A DNA stretch of 23,122 nucleotides from an uncultured Bacteriovoracaceae bacterium (GTDB lineage: Bacteria > Bdellovibrionota > Bacteriovoracia > Bacteriovoracales > Bacteriovoracaceae), in assembly GCA_937923325.1 (NCBI GenBank), contig CAKZUQ010000050.1, positions 1-23,122 on the forward strand. Direction: 5' to 3'. The notes beneath the pieces were generated by a model, which worked only from the letters and a program-made list of their open reading frames with translations, was not told the origin of the DNA and searched no databases. Made by a program: the position numbers and the translations under genes. Of the stretch, positions 1 through 7,481 are shown one piece after another (the stretch's first letter is position 1; every line of letters begins with the position of its first letter).

Positions 1-6
1 AATGAA

Positions 7-711
7 ATGCAAGGACAAATGGATATATTAGAAATTTTATTAAGCTCAGGTGTTGTTGTAAAAATAGTTTTATTACTACTAATTCTAGCATCTGTTTTAT
101 CTTGGGCGATTATTTTTGTAAAAAGAAAAACTTTATCCAGAGTTGAAGAGTGCGATAGAAAGTTTTATAAATTTTTTCAAAACTCTCATGAATTGGATGA
201 AGTTAATGCTGGTCTAAGTGAATTTAAGGACTCTTCTATGGCCACTATGTTTCAAAAAGGATACTTAGAGCTAACTAAGATTAGAAATGCAATAGAGAAG
301 TCTTCTTCATCTCAGGATCTACAGCAATATATGCTTAATGGTGGATTAGAATCTTTAGAAAGATCTTTAAAACAAGGTGCCAATAAAGCAAACCTTGTCC
401 TTGAGAAAAGATTATCTAATTTAGCAAGTATTGGATCTATCACACCATTTATTGGTCTATTAGGAACAGTATGGGGAATAATTAATTCTTTTACAGGCCT
501 TGCAAGTGGTGGGGGAAGTATTGAAGTTGTTGCTCCTGGTATTGCCGAAGCGCTTGTTGCTACTGCAGTAGGCTTATTTGCAGCAATTCCAGCTGTTTGG
601 CTTTACAATATTTTTACTACTCGAATTGCAAACTTAAATTCTAATATGGATACTTTTGCTCAAGACTTTTTAAACACAATACAAAGAAGTATTTTAATAA
701 AAGGTAGATAA
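7..711 (+). CDS. tolQ: TolQ/ExbB-type proton channel subunit (start uncertain)
   Basis: Inner membrane proton-channel subunit of the Tol-Pal system, which with TolR converts the proton motive force into outer membrane constriction at division. Seen: one membrane segment near residues 15-38, a long cytoplasmic loop, then two membrane segments (about 139-163 and 180-203) carrying the family signature around SITPFIGLLGTVWGI and the segment EALVATAVGLFAAIPAV. Length (about 230) is typical. It is first in a row with tolR, a tolA-like gene and tolB, which favours TolQ over ExbB or MotA. The reading frame is open to the left edge, so the start is not certain: ATG at 7 or ATG at 19 (MDILEI...) are both possible, and an AAGGA at 12-16 lies close before the second. 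The stop overlaps the tolR start by one base (TAATG). Confidence 0.93.
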   Translation: MQGQMDILEILLSSGVVVKIVLLLLILASVLSWAIIFVKRKTLSRVEECDRKFYKFFQNSHELDEVNAGLSEFKDSSMATMFQKGYLELTKIRNAIEKSSSSQDLQQYMLNGGLESLERSLKQGANKANLVLEKRLSNLASIGSITPFIGLLGTVWGIINSFTGLASGGGSIEVVAPGIAEALVATAVGLFAAIPAVWLYNIFTTRIANLNSNMDTFAQDFLNTIQRSILIKGR

Positions 712-1124
712 TGGCTTTTGATTTAAATAAAAAGAAAGGACCGATTTCAGATATTAACGTAACACCTTTAGTTGATGTCATGCTGGTTCTTCTTGTTATA
801 TTCATGATAAGTGCACCTTTAATGTTTAGTGGTATTAAGCTTAAGCTACCTAAAACTAAAAAAGTTAATAATGTCTCTTTAAATACAAAACAAGTAATTC
901 TTTCTATGACTAAAGAAGAAGACTTTTATCTTGGAAAAAAGAAACTTAGTTTAAAAGAAACTTTAATTCAAATAAAAAAAGAATTTAAGGCAAATAATAC
1001 TGACGTCTTATATCTTAGAGCAGATTATATTTTAGACTATGGTAAAGTTGCAAAAGTTATGTCTTTGTTAAAAATCAATGGCATAGATAAAATTTCATTG
1101 GTAACTGAAATCGAGTCAAAATGA
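711..1124 (+). CDS. tolR: TolR/ExbD-type biopolymer transport protein
   Basis: Partner of TolQ: a single-span inner membrane protein with a periplasmic domain that regulates proton flow. Seen: short N-terminal cytoplasmic part, then the family motif DINVTPLVDVMLVLLVIFM with the essential membrane aspartate at residue 22, then a periplasmic domain to residue 137. The start codon shares one base with the tolQ stop, and AAGG (701-704) is a plausible ribosome binding site. It overlaps the next gene by four bases (ATGA), so translation of tolQ, tolR and tolA-like is probably coupled. ExbD is the alternative name; the downstream tolB makes TolR the better call. Confidence 0.93.
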   Translation: MAFDLNKKKGPISDINVTPLVDVMLVLLVIFMISAPLMFSGIKLKLPKTKKVNNVSLNTKQVILSMTKEEDFYLGKKKLSLKETLIQIKKEFKANNTDVLYLRADYILDYGKVAKVMSLLKINGIDKISLVTEIESK

Positions 1125-1891
1125 TAGCAATTGCAAAACAAAATGATAGATTCTTTAATTATGTGATTATAGCTCTATTAGTGCATATTGTATCTTTTGT
1201 TTTTATTTACTTTTTCTCATCATTTACATTCTTTAAGCCAACTGCTCCAAAAGTGAATATTATTAAATCGAGTGTTCGAGTTGATGTAGTTTCAATGCCT
1301 AAATTTACTAAAAAAGAACTAAAAGAAATGAAATTAGTTCCTATGAGTAATAAAAAGCAAATTCAAAAAAGTATTGCTGTAAAGAAAGAGAAAATTTTAA
1401 AAGAAAAAGTAGATAAAGCTACTAAAAAAGTAAATTTAGATTCGTTATTTGGAAATTTAAGTAAAAAGAAAATAGTTAAAAAGGCTGAATCTAAAAAAGA
1501 TTCAAAAGTAACAACTAAGTATCAAAAAGAATTGGCAAAGCTTGTTTTAGAAGGAAATAAAATTTCAAAAGGCTCTGCTAAAACTGGCTCTAATGATTAT
1601 AGTAACTCTGAAGCTTTTGTTAGTTATGTTCAAGAGTTACCAGCTTATGTAAGGCCTCATTTTAGGTTACCAACGTACTTAATAGATAAAGGTTTAAAGT
1701 GTAGGATAAAAGTATTTATCTCTAAGACTGGAGATATCTTAAATTATAGAATATTTGAATCTAGTGGCGATAATGAATTTGATCAAAGGGCCATCAATGC
1801 AATGAAAATGGTGAGTAACTTTCCTGTACCTTCTAAAGATATTGCTCTTAGAGTGGCCAGTGGAGAAGTTATTCTCGGTTTTCCTTTATAA
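1121..1891 (+). CDS. tolA: TolA/TonB-like energy transducer
   Basis: Probable TolA-type protein linking the TolQR motor to periplasmic and outer membrane partners. Seen: N-terminal anchor at about residues 14-36 with a conserved-type His (LLVHIVS), a long Lys-rich middle region (about 45-160) expected to span the periplasm, and a C-terminal TonB/TolA-fold domain (about 185-256) with the pattern IKVFISKTGDIL...SSGDNEFDQRAINAM. The C-terminal motif is of the TonB_C kind, which many delta-proteobacterial TolA proteins share, so TonB cannot be excluded by sequence alone; the position between tolR and tolB argues for TolA. It overlaps tolR by four bases and ends nine bases before tolB. Confidence 0.85.
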   Translation: MIAIAKQNDRFFNYVIIALLVHIVSFVFIYFFSSFTFFKPTAPKVNIIKSSVRVDVVSMPKFTKKELKEMKLVPMSNKKQIQKSIAVKKEKILKEKVDKATKKVNLDSLFGNLSKKKIVKKAESKKDSKVTTKYQKELAKLVLEGNKISKGSAKTGSNDYSNSEAFVSYVQELPAYVRPHFRLPTYLIDKGLKCRIKVFISKTGDILNYRIFESSGDNEFDQRAINAMKMVSNFPVPSKDIALRVASGEVILGFPL

Positions 1892-1900
1892 AGGAATATT

Positions 1901-3178
1901 ATGAGTTTGATACTTAGTTTAATTTTTTGTTTTTCCCTTTTTTCTCAAGAATCAGTAACAATTGTTGCTGTTGGAGATGCAGAACAAGATAAGGATACAA
2001 TTGTTTTTGAATCTGTAAAAAATGGAGGAACGAAAACAAAAGAGTTAAATGAAATAGTCTCTAATATAAAAAAAGACTTTTTGTTCTATAGGCATCTATT
2101 CGAAATACAAGGAAAGAAAAATAGTAGCACTCTTTATAATATAAGCTTTTCTTATGATGAATCCGATCTAACAGTCATTGTTAAATCTTTAAAAGAAAAA
2201 AAGACACTATTAAATTCAGACTTTAGAGTTCTCTTTAATAATAAGAGAACCTTTTCTCACGATGTAGCAAATAAGATCTATAAAAGCATAAAAGGTGTAG
2301 ATTCAATATTTAGAACTAAGATTTTATTTGCCTCTGATAGAACAGGAACTAGAAACGATCAGCAAAAAGAATTGTATATAATGGACTTTGATGGACAAAG
2401 AAGACAAAGAGTTACATATGAAAAATCGATGATTATCTCTCCAATTATCTCTCAAGATAATACTAAGGTTCTATTTACATCAATTGAAAGTAAGTGGGAA
2501 AAGTCTAATAATGGACGAGTACATAAAATAAAAAATCCAAATCTTTATAGCTACGACTTAAGGACTAGAAAGAAGACACTTATATCAGATAAAAAAGGAA
2601 TTAACTCTGGGGCCATATTTACTGAAGATGGAAAGAGTATATATCTTACTTTAAGTAACGGTAAAAACTCAGACATCTATGAGATGAACCTTAAGACGAA
2701 GTCGACAAGAAGAGTGACTACAAACTACAGTGACGATGTTGATCCACATATTAATAAAGATGGGTCTTTATTAACTTTCCTCTCTGGAAGATCTGGTAGG
2801 GCAATGATTTATACCCTTGATCCTAGAGGAAGAGAGAAGAATGTTAAAAGGATAAGTTATGTTGGGAAGTTCAACTCAGCACCAAGGTTTTCTCCCGATG
2901 GAAAACAAATTGTATTTAGTTCGTGGGTAGATAATAGGTTTGATATCTATAAAATAGACTCAAATGGCCAAAACCTTACAAGGTTAACCAAAAATTTTGG
3001 TTCTAATGAAGAACCATGGTTCTCACCTGATGGTCAATTTATAGTCTTTACTTCCCAAAGAGTACTATCTAGAACGAAAGCAACCCAAGATGTCTATATT
3101 ATGAACATTGAAGGGGAGATAGTAGCTAAAATCACTAATAACTATGGAAAATGCTATACACCTAGGTGGTCTAACTAG
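1901..3178 (+). CDS. tolB: Tol-Pal system beta-propeller protein TolB
   Basis: Periplasmic protein that binds Pal and is pulled by TolA during outer membrane constriction. Seen: short signal peptide (residues 1-15, MSLILSLIFCFSLFS), an N-terminal alpha/beta domain (about 16-135), then a beta-propeller (about 140-425) with repeated PD40/WD40-like units such as ILFASDRTG, YIMDFDGQ, PRFSPDGKQIVFSS and PWFSPDGQFIVFTSQR. Length of 425 matches the family. AAGGA at 1891-1895 is the ribosome binding site and also overlaps the end of the upstream gene. The usual next gene, pal, is not present: the following gene has its own promoter and an unrelated product. Confidence 0.95.
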   Translation: MSLILSLIFCFSLFSQESVTIVAVGDAEQDKDTIVFESVKNGGTKTKELNEIVSNIKKDFLFYRHLFEIQGKKNSSTLYNISFSYDESDLTVIVKSLKEKKTLLNSDFRVLFNNKRTFSHDVANKIYKSIKGVDSIFRTKILFASDRTGTRNDQQKELYIMDFDGQRRQRVTYEKSMIISPIISQDNTKVLFTSIESKWEKSNNGRVHKIKNPNLYSYDLRTRKKTLISDKKGINSGAIFTEDGKSIYLTLSNGKNSDIYEMNLKTKSTRRVTTNYSDDVDPHINKDGSLLTFLSGRSGRAMIYTLDPRGREKNVKRISYVGKFNSAPRFSPDGKQIVFSSWVDNRFDIYKIDSNGQNLTRLTKNFGSNEEPWFSPDGQFIVFTSQRVLSRTKATQDVYIMNIEGEIVAKITNNYGKCYTPRWSN

Positions 3179-3229
3179 CTAATAATACTGTAATATCATC
3201 ACTTTTTACGCATCCTGACAAAAATAGTC

Positions 3230-3257
3230 TTGTAAATATTTCATACAGTGCTATAAT
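3230..3257 (+). promoter_or_regulatory. Strong sigma-70-type promoter with extended -10
   Basis: TTGTAA at 3230-3235, a 16-base spacer, and a perfect TATAAT at 3252-3257 preceded by TG at 3249-3250 (extended -10, TGcTATAAT). Transcription would start near 3264, giving a leader of about 55 bases before the ATG at 3320. It separates the following regulator-like gene from the tol operon. No clear terminator hairpin with a T-run was seen after tolB. Confidence 0.7.
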
Positions 3258-3319
3258 ATTTTTATTACGCAGTGAGTTATTTTTAAACACTTAATGATAA
3301 AAACGTCAAGGAGTTATAC

Positions 3320-4819
3320 ATGAACGCAACTTTAAACTTAGAGAAACTTTCGACACTTTCAACAGTACTTTTAACGAACTTAGATGAAACTGTATTTTTC
3401 TCAAAGATCTCTGGTTACATCCACGAGCAATTTGGTGAGTATAAAGTATGTGTATTTGCTTCTTATGAAGACGGAAGTACTGAGCTTAAAGCTGAAAACG
3501 GTAAAGCTGTAGAAAACGGAACTCAATATGCTAAAGGTGAGGCGATCTCTGGATACGTAACAAGATTAAAAAGAGCATACTACTCAAACTCAAAAAGAGA
3601 TCCTCTATTAGCTACAACTAAAAGAGATGAGTGTGTTGAAAAAGAATTATGTGTTCCAATGAATGTTGATGGAACAGTAATTGGTACTATTCACGTACAA
3701 TCAAATAATGAAGAAAGAATGTTTAGTGAAGAAGATGTAACTGTTGTTTTAGATATCTTAGCTAACCTTGAAGCAGCGATAAATAACATGAAGATGTATT
3801 TAATTGCTAAAAACTTAAACAAACAATTACAAGAAAAGATCGCATTAAAAGAGCAAGAATTAGAATTAAGAGGACCTGCAGTTAATAAAGCAGCTCCTAT
3901 GGAAAATATTGAAATCATCGGTCACTCTAATAAAATGTCTGACATTTTAACTATGGCCAACAAAATTGCTAAAGAAGATTTCCCTGTAATGATTCAAGGA
4001 GAGTCAGGAACTGGTAAAAAACTTTTAGCTAAAAAAATACATTCTATGAGTTTAAGAGCTAATGCTGAATGTATCACTGTTCACTGTGAAGCTATCGAAG
4101 CATCAAGATTAGAAGCAGAGTTATTTGGAAGAAAAGAAGCTAAAGGTCTTATCGAAAAAGCAAATGGTGGAACTCTTATCTTAGATAATGTTCAAGCTTT
4201 ACCTTTAGAAGTTCAAGCTAAGCTTTTAAGAACAATTTTAAGTGGTGAAATTTTTAATATTGACTCTAACATCCCTAATAAAGTTAATGTAAGAATTATC
4301 TCAATTGCAAATAAATCAATTGAAAAAGCAGTTGAGGCTGGTGACTTTAGAGAAGATTTACTTTACAGACTTAACATCATCAACATGGCAATGCCTTCTT
4401 TAAAAGAAAGACAAGATGATATTAAAGTTTTAGCTGAGTATTTCTTAAACAAAGGTAAAGCACAAGAAGATTACAAAATGATCACAAGTAATGCTGCTAC
4501 AAAATTAGCAGGGTACAACTGGCCAGGTAACCTTCAAGAATTAAGAAACTTAATGGAAAGAACATATATCTTAACTGAAAGTAAATACATCGAGCCAGAT
4601 TGTTTACCAGAGTTAAAAAGTGAAGAAGAGGAAGTTGTTGTTGAAGTTAAAGAATTTTCTGAAATGTGCTTAGCTGACCTTGAAAGAGCTCACATCTGTG
4701 CAACTCTTGATCACTTAAAAGGTAACAAGACTAGAGCAGCTAAGTCTTTAGGAATTACAGTAAAGACTCTTTACAATAAATTACACAGCTACGGATTAGT
4801 AACTCCAAAGTCAGTATAA
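3320..4819 (+). CDS. GAF-AAA+-Fis HTH protein resembling a sigma-54 activator but lacking GAFTGA
   Basis: A regulator built like an NtrC/NorR-family enhancer-binding protein: GAF-like sensor (about residues 10-160), a short coiled linker, an AAA+ domain (about 197-420) and a C-terminal Fis-type helix-turn-helix (about 452-493, RAAKSLGITVKTLYNKL). Walker A is intact (GESGTGKK, 227-234), as are the arginine finger region (FREDLLYRL, 343-351) and WPGN (401-404). Two defining parts are missing. After ELFG (267-270) the sequence goes directly through RKEAKGLIEKANGGTL, so the GAFTGA loop that contacts sigma-54 is deleted. Walker B reads LILDNV, with Asn290 where Glu is normal. Family knowledge says GAFTGA is needed for open complex formation with sigma-54, so it probably acts with sigma-70 or as a DNA-binding or sensing protein. 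AAGGAG at 3308-3313 is a good ribosome binding site. Asn codons are mostly AAC (10 of the first 14), unlike neighbours, which suggests high expression. Confidence 0.88.
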   Translation: MNATLNLEKLSTLSTVLLTNLDETVFFSKISGYIHEQFGEYKVCVFASYEDGSTELKAENGKAVENGTQYAKGEAISGYVTRLKRAYYSNSKRDPLLATTKRDECVEKELCVPMNVDGTVIGTIHVQSNNEERMFSEEDVTVVLDILANLEAAINNMKMYLIAKNLNKQLQEKIALKEQELELRGPAVNKAAPMENIEIIGHSNKMSDILTMANKIAKEDFPVMIQGESGTGKKLLAKKIHSMSLRANAECITVHCEAIEASRLEAELFGRKEAKGLIEKANGGTLILDNVQALPLEVQAKLLRTILSGEIFNIDSNIPNKVNVRIISIANKSIEKAVEAGDFREDLLYRLNIINMAMPSLKERQDDIKVLAEYFLNKGKAQEDYKMITSNAATKLAGYNWPGNLQELRNLMERTYILTESKYIEPDCLPELKSEEEEVVVEVKEFSEMCLADLERAHICATLDHLKGNKTRAAKSLGITVKTLYNKLHSYGLVTPKSV

Positions 4820-4835
4820 TAAAATAAAAATAATC

Positions 4836-4861
4836 GTGAGTACTAAAATTAAAGTACTCAC
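4836..4861. repeat. Perfect 8-bp inverted repeat after the regulator gene
   Basis: GTGAGTAC at 4836-4843 and GTACTCAC at 4854-4861 with a 10-base A/T loop. On the plus strand no T-run follows, so it is not a standard intrinsic terminator in that direction; on the minus strand it would be followed by a T-rich stretch. It may be an RNA 3'-end stem, a weak terminator, or an operator for the gene at 4936. Confidence 0.55.
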
Positions 4862-4935
4862 AAATAATCAGATATTATAAGTATATTATATCTTTAAAGT
4901 ATTCGATTTATAACCATAAGATAGGAGAAACAATT

Positions 4936-5526
4936 ATGAAGAAATTATTAGTAGGACTATTAGCACTTGGAAGTATTTCATCTTTTGCAATGCAGTCTTC
5001 AATATCTGAAAAAGGAACTAATAGAAAGTTAATTTATTCTCAGGTCGAAAATGAAATAGTTTTGAAGTTAAGTGACAGTAATGGATTAAAAGAACTTAAA
5101 AGGCTTCGTATTTCCAATAGTGATGACGAAGTTAGCCTTATTGGTGATATTGATACTTATTCTTTTCAAGTTTTTAAAGCCTCAAAAGATATTACTTCTG
5201 CCGGTTATGATTGGTGTTTCACAAATAAAATAAACATGTACGAGCTTGAAGACCCAATGGAGAGATGGTTTGCAGCTCAAGCAGAGCCAGCATTTGCAAG
5301 TATTTTAACTCCAGCATCTCTTCCTTTATGTGCAACTCTACCGGCAGTTCCTGTTATTGCAGGAGCGTTACTTTTTCCTATAGATGCATTGATAACATTA
5401 GGAGATAAATTATTTGATGTTGATGCTATTGCTGCAAGAAAGTTTAGCAAATTAGTTAGAGGGAAGAATAAGAAAGCCTCTAAGAAAGTTTTTAGATCTA
5501 TTATTCAACAAATAAAAAAGCTGTAA
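4936..5526 (+). CDS. Secreted protein of unknown function
   Basis: I do not recognise the family. Seen: a clear Sec signal peptide (MKKLLVGLLALGSISSFAMQ, cleavage likely near residues 18-20), a mixed N-terminal half, a central hydrophobic, Pro/Ala-rich stretch (about residues 118-155, with segments such as VPVIAGALLFPIDALITLG) that could be a membrane-interacting helical hairpin, and a basic Lys-rich C-terminus (RGKNKKASKK...QIKKL). There are only two cysteines in the mature part (in DWCF and LPLCA). AGGAGA at 4923-4928 is a good ribosome binding site. A TATAAC at 4909-4914 might be a -10 but has no good -35. Likely exported to the periplasm or an envelope membrane; role unknown. Confidence 0.75.
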   Translation: MKKLLVGLLALGSISSFAMQSSISEKGTNRKLIYSQVENEIVLKLSDSNGLKELKRLRISNSDDEVSLIGDIDTYSFQVFKASKDITSAGYDWCFTNKINMYELEDPMERWFAAQAEPAFASILTPASLPLCATLPAVPVIAGALLFPIDALITLGDKLFDVDAIAARKFSKLVRGKNKKASKKVFRSIIQQIKKL

Positions 5527-5602
5527 CGTTATGACTTAGAGTCGCTTTAAATAAAGAGTTATATTAGATGGTTTAACGCGAAGAGCATTAAAGATAAAGA
5601 GA

Positions 5603-5631
5603 TTGATAAAGAATAAACAAAAAAGTATTAT
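5603..5631 (+). promoter_or_regulatory. Sigma-70-type promoter for the small basic protein
   Basis: TTGATA at 5603-5608, a 17-base spacer, and TATTAT at 5626-5631; each box matches five of six consensus bases. The start would be near 5638, leaving a leader of only about 15 bases that consists largely of the AGGAG ribosome binding site at 5641-5645. Confidence 0.6.
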
Positions 5632-5652
5632 AGTTCGAACAGGAGAACAATT

Positions 5653-5865
5653 ATGGCAAGACCAGCTGGAAAAAAGACAAAAACTAAAGCAGTAAGCAAA
5701 GAAGTTGCAAATGCAATTAAAGCATTTAAAGCAAGTGAAGAAGTTGAAGAGTTTTTTAGATTTGTTCACGAAAATAACTTAAGAGATGAAGCTAGAATTT
5801 TAACTAAGCTTGTTCTTAAGACTAAAAAACCTGCAGTTAAAAGAAGAAGCAAAGTTTTACAATAA
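5653..5865 (+). CDS. Small basic 70-residue protein, function unknown
   Basis: A small gene with its own promoter and a strong ribosome binding site (AGGAG, 5641-5645, seven bases before ATG). The product has very basic ends (MARPAGKKTKTK... and ...KTKKPAVKRRSKVLQ) around a helical, acidic/hydrophobic core (EVEEFFRFVHENNLRDEARIL). The pattern suggests a small nucleic-acid- or ribosome-associated protein, but this is inference from composition only; no family was recognised. It is not an exonuclease VII small subunit. A minus-strand reading frame overlapping it has no ribosome binding site and is a shadow. A weak hairpin follows. Confidence 0.72.
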   Translation: MARPAGKKTKTKAVSKEVANAIKAFKASEEVEEFFRFVHENNLRDEARILTKLVLKTKKPAVKRRSKVLQ

Positions 5866-5878
5866 GATAAATTTATAA

Positions 5879-5910
5879 AGGCCTAAATTAAATTTAGGTC
5901 TAATCATTTT
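5879..5910 (+). terminator. Weak hairpin terminator
   Basis: An 8-bp stem with one G-U pair, AGGCCTAA at 5879-5886 with TTAGGTCT at 5894-5901, a 7-base loop, then AATCATTTT. The T-tract is short and interrupted, so termination may be partial and the HD-domain gene just downstream could be read through. Confidence 0.45.
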
Positions 5911-5919
5911 AGGTTATGC

Positions 5920-7347
5920 ATGGATGCACCAAGTTCTAAACAATCAAAGTTAATATTCGATCCTTTATATGGGTTTATTGAGCTCACACGACTAGAGTGG
6001 GAAATAATTCATACACCTTTTTACCAACGTTTAAGATGGATTAAACAAATTGGTTTTTCTTGCTACACATTCCATGGAGCTGAACACTCTAGATACGGAC
6101 ACTCTATTGGTGTTATGTTCAATGCACATAAAATATTAGAATCTGTTGGTAAAGCAGTAAAGCCAGTTCAATTATTTGATCCTGAATTTAAATCTGAAGA
6201 AAAAAACTTTCATCAAAGTATTAGACTTGCAGCTTTATTACATGACCTTGGAACATTTATGTTCTCTCATACTACAGAGATGGCCTATATAAGATATGGA
6301 GAAACAACAAACTCTAAAAACTCAAAAGGTCATCCTGATGATCATGAACATTTAGGTTCATGGATTATTAAAAATACAAATGATAAAAATGGAATTACTT
6401 TTATTTTAGAAAAATATGGTATTTCACCTCAAATGATTTCAGACTTAGTTAAGGGTGTTGATCCAAATGTTTTGGCCAATCAAATACTACATGCTGAAGT
6501 TGACTGTGACAGAATGGATTACCTCTTAAGAGATGCTCATTACACGGGCCTTCATTATGGTAACTATGATAGAGACTATCTTCTTCATCATTTTACAGTT
6601 GTAGAACAAGCAGGACATGAAATTCTTGCAATTAAAAATAACGCTCTTCATTGCGTAGAAGACTTTTTAAATGCTAGAGTCGCTTGGTATACTCAAGTTG
6701 TAAGATCTTCAAGAGGAGCTAAGTACGATGCTCTTGCAGAAGAAATAACTTTCTTTATGCTAGAAAAAGGACAGATATATTCTTATTCTGAACTTTTAGA
6801 AATGGTCAAAAATGATCCTTTAAAGTTTTACAGCTTTAATGATCAATACTTTATGAATAGACTTCAGACTTTATATTATGAAGGATTTTTTGATAAATAC
6901 CCTAGAGAGAAAGACATAGCCTTTGCTCTTTTATTTGAAAAATCACCAAAAACCATAAAGTTAAAAGAATTTTCACAAAAAATTCTAGATCAGGATGATA
7001 GATCAACAGTAGAGAAAGTTACAAAAGTAGCCTTTGATAAGGTTGATGAAATTAAAAAAATCTTAGAGTCAAAGGGAACAGAAAAAGATTGGATCGTTGT
7101 CGATATTCCAACTAAAAGTGTAAAGTTCTTAAAATCTAAAAAACAAATCATAAAAACAAAAAAGAATGAAAACCTCTTTTTAGAAAGAGACCCAGTAAAA
7201 ATGGTAGATGATAATGGACAACTTTCTTTACTTGTCGATTTAGAAAACTCAACAATGGCCAAGCTTCAAAATAACATTAACTTTATTCCTAATGTATTTT
7301 GTAGTGAGTCGGCCTATAAACTTCTAGGAGAGGAAGGTATAATTTAG
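5920..7347 (+). CDS. HD-domain phosphohydrolase (dGTPase/SAMHD1-like superfamily)
   Basis: Probable metal-dependent phosphohydrolase acting on nucleotides. Seen: N-terminal segment of the family type (IIHTPFYQRLRWIKQIG, residues 29-45), then HSRYGHSIG with His61, the HD pair ALLHDLG (His108, Asp109), SHTTE, and the C-terminal ligand region HAEVDCDRMDYLLRDAHYTG (about 191-210). These are the four metal-ligand positions of the HD superfamily, as in YwfO-type proteins and SAMHD1. The C-terminal third (about 330-475) has no motif I recognise. Substrate cannot be told from sequence: deoxynucleotide triphosphates are likely, but not certain. The start at 5920 is preceded by AGGTT at a short distance; another ATG at 5916 is in a different frame that closes quickly. 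It is flanked by promoters on both sides and may be monocistronic. Confidence 0.88.
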   Translation: MDAPSSKQSKLIFDPLYGFIELTRLEWEIIHTPFYQRLRWIKQIGFSCYTFHGAEHSRYGHSIGVMFNAHKILESVGKAVKPVQLFDPEFKSEEKNFHQSIRLAALLHDLGTFMFSHTTEMAYIRYGETTNSKNSKGHPDDHEHLGSWIIKNTNDKNGITFILEKYGISPQMISDLVKGVDPNVLANQILHAEVDCDRMDYLLRDAHYTGLHYGNYDRDYLLHHFTVVEQAGHEILAIKNNALHCVEDFLNARVAWYTQVVRSSRGAKYDALAEEITFFMLEKGQIYSYSELLEMVKNDPLKFYSFNDQYFMNRLQTLYYEGFFDKYPREKDIAFALLFEKSPKTIKLKEFSQKILDQDDRSTVEKVTKVAFDKVDEIKKILESKGTEKDWIVVDIPTKSVKFLKSKKQIIKTKKNENLFLERDPVKMVDDNGQLSLLVDLENSTMAKLQNNINFIPNVFCSESAYKLLGEEGII

Positions 7348-7393
7348 TTTCGTAGTCAAGTATAGGTAATTTAGTATTTCTTACATTTGATTT

Positions 7394-7423
7394 TTGACTT
7401 TATTTCTTTATAGACGCTATAAT
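7394..7423 (+). promoter_or_regulatory. Near-consensus promoter of the ftsE operon
   Basis: TTGACT at 7394-7399, an 18-base spacer, and TATAAT at 7418-7423. The transcript would begin near 7430, immediately before a small perfect hairpin (GCAGA at 7432-7436, loop AGGA, TCTGC at 7441-7445), and run about 50 bases to the ftsE ATG. It is the only clear promoter before a seven-gene tightly spaced unit. Confidence 0.7.
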
Positions 7424-7481
7424 ATAAAAAGGCAGAAGGATCTGCTAACCAATTGAAATTTGGCTTTACCAAGAAGGTTTA

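Noticed and set aside
3691..3918. Minus-strand frame inside the GAF/AAA+ gene
   Set aside because: It is opposite conserved coding sequence with no promoter or ribosome site.
5536..5769. Minus-strand frame overlapping the small basic protein
   Set aside because: It covers the promoter and ribosome site of the plus-strand gene; its Cys/Phe-rich product is the kind that arises opposite Lys-rich coding.
5653..5865. Idea that the 70-residue protein is the missing exonuclease VII small subunit
   Set aside because: It lacks the acidic helical XseB pattern and has Lys/Arg-rich ends instead.
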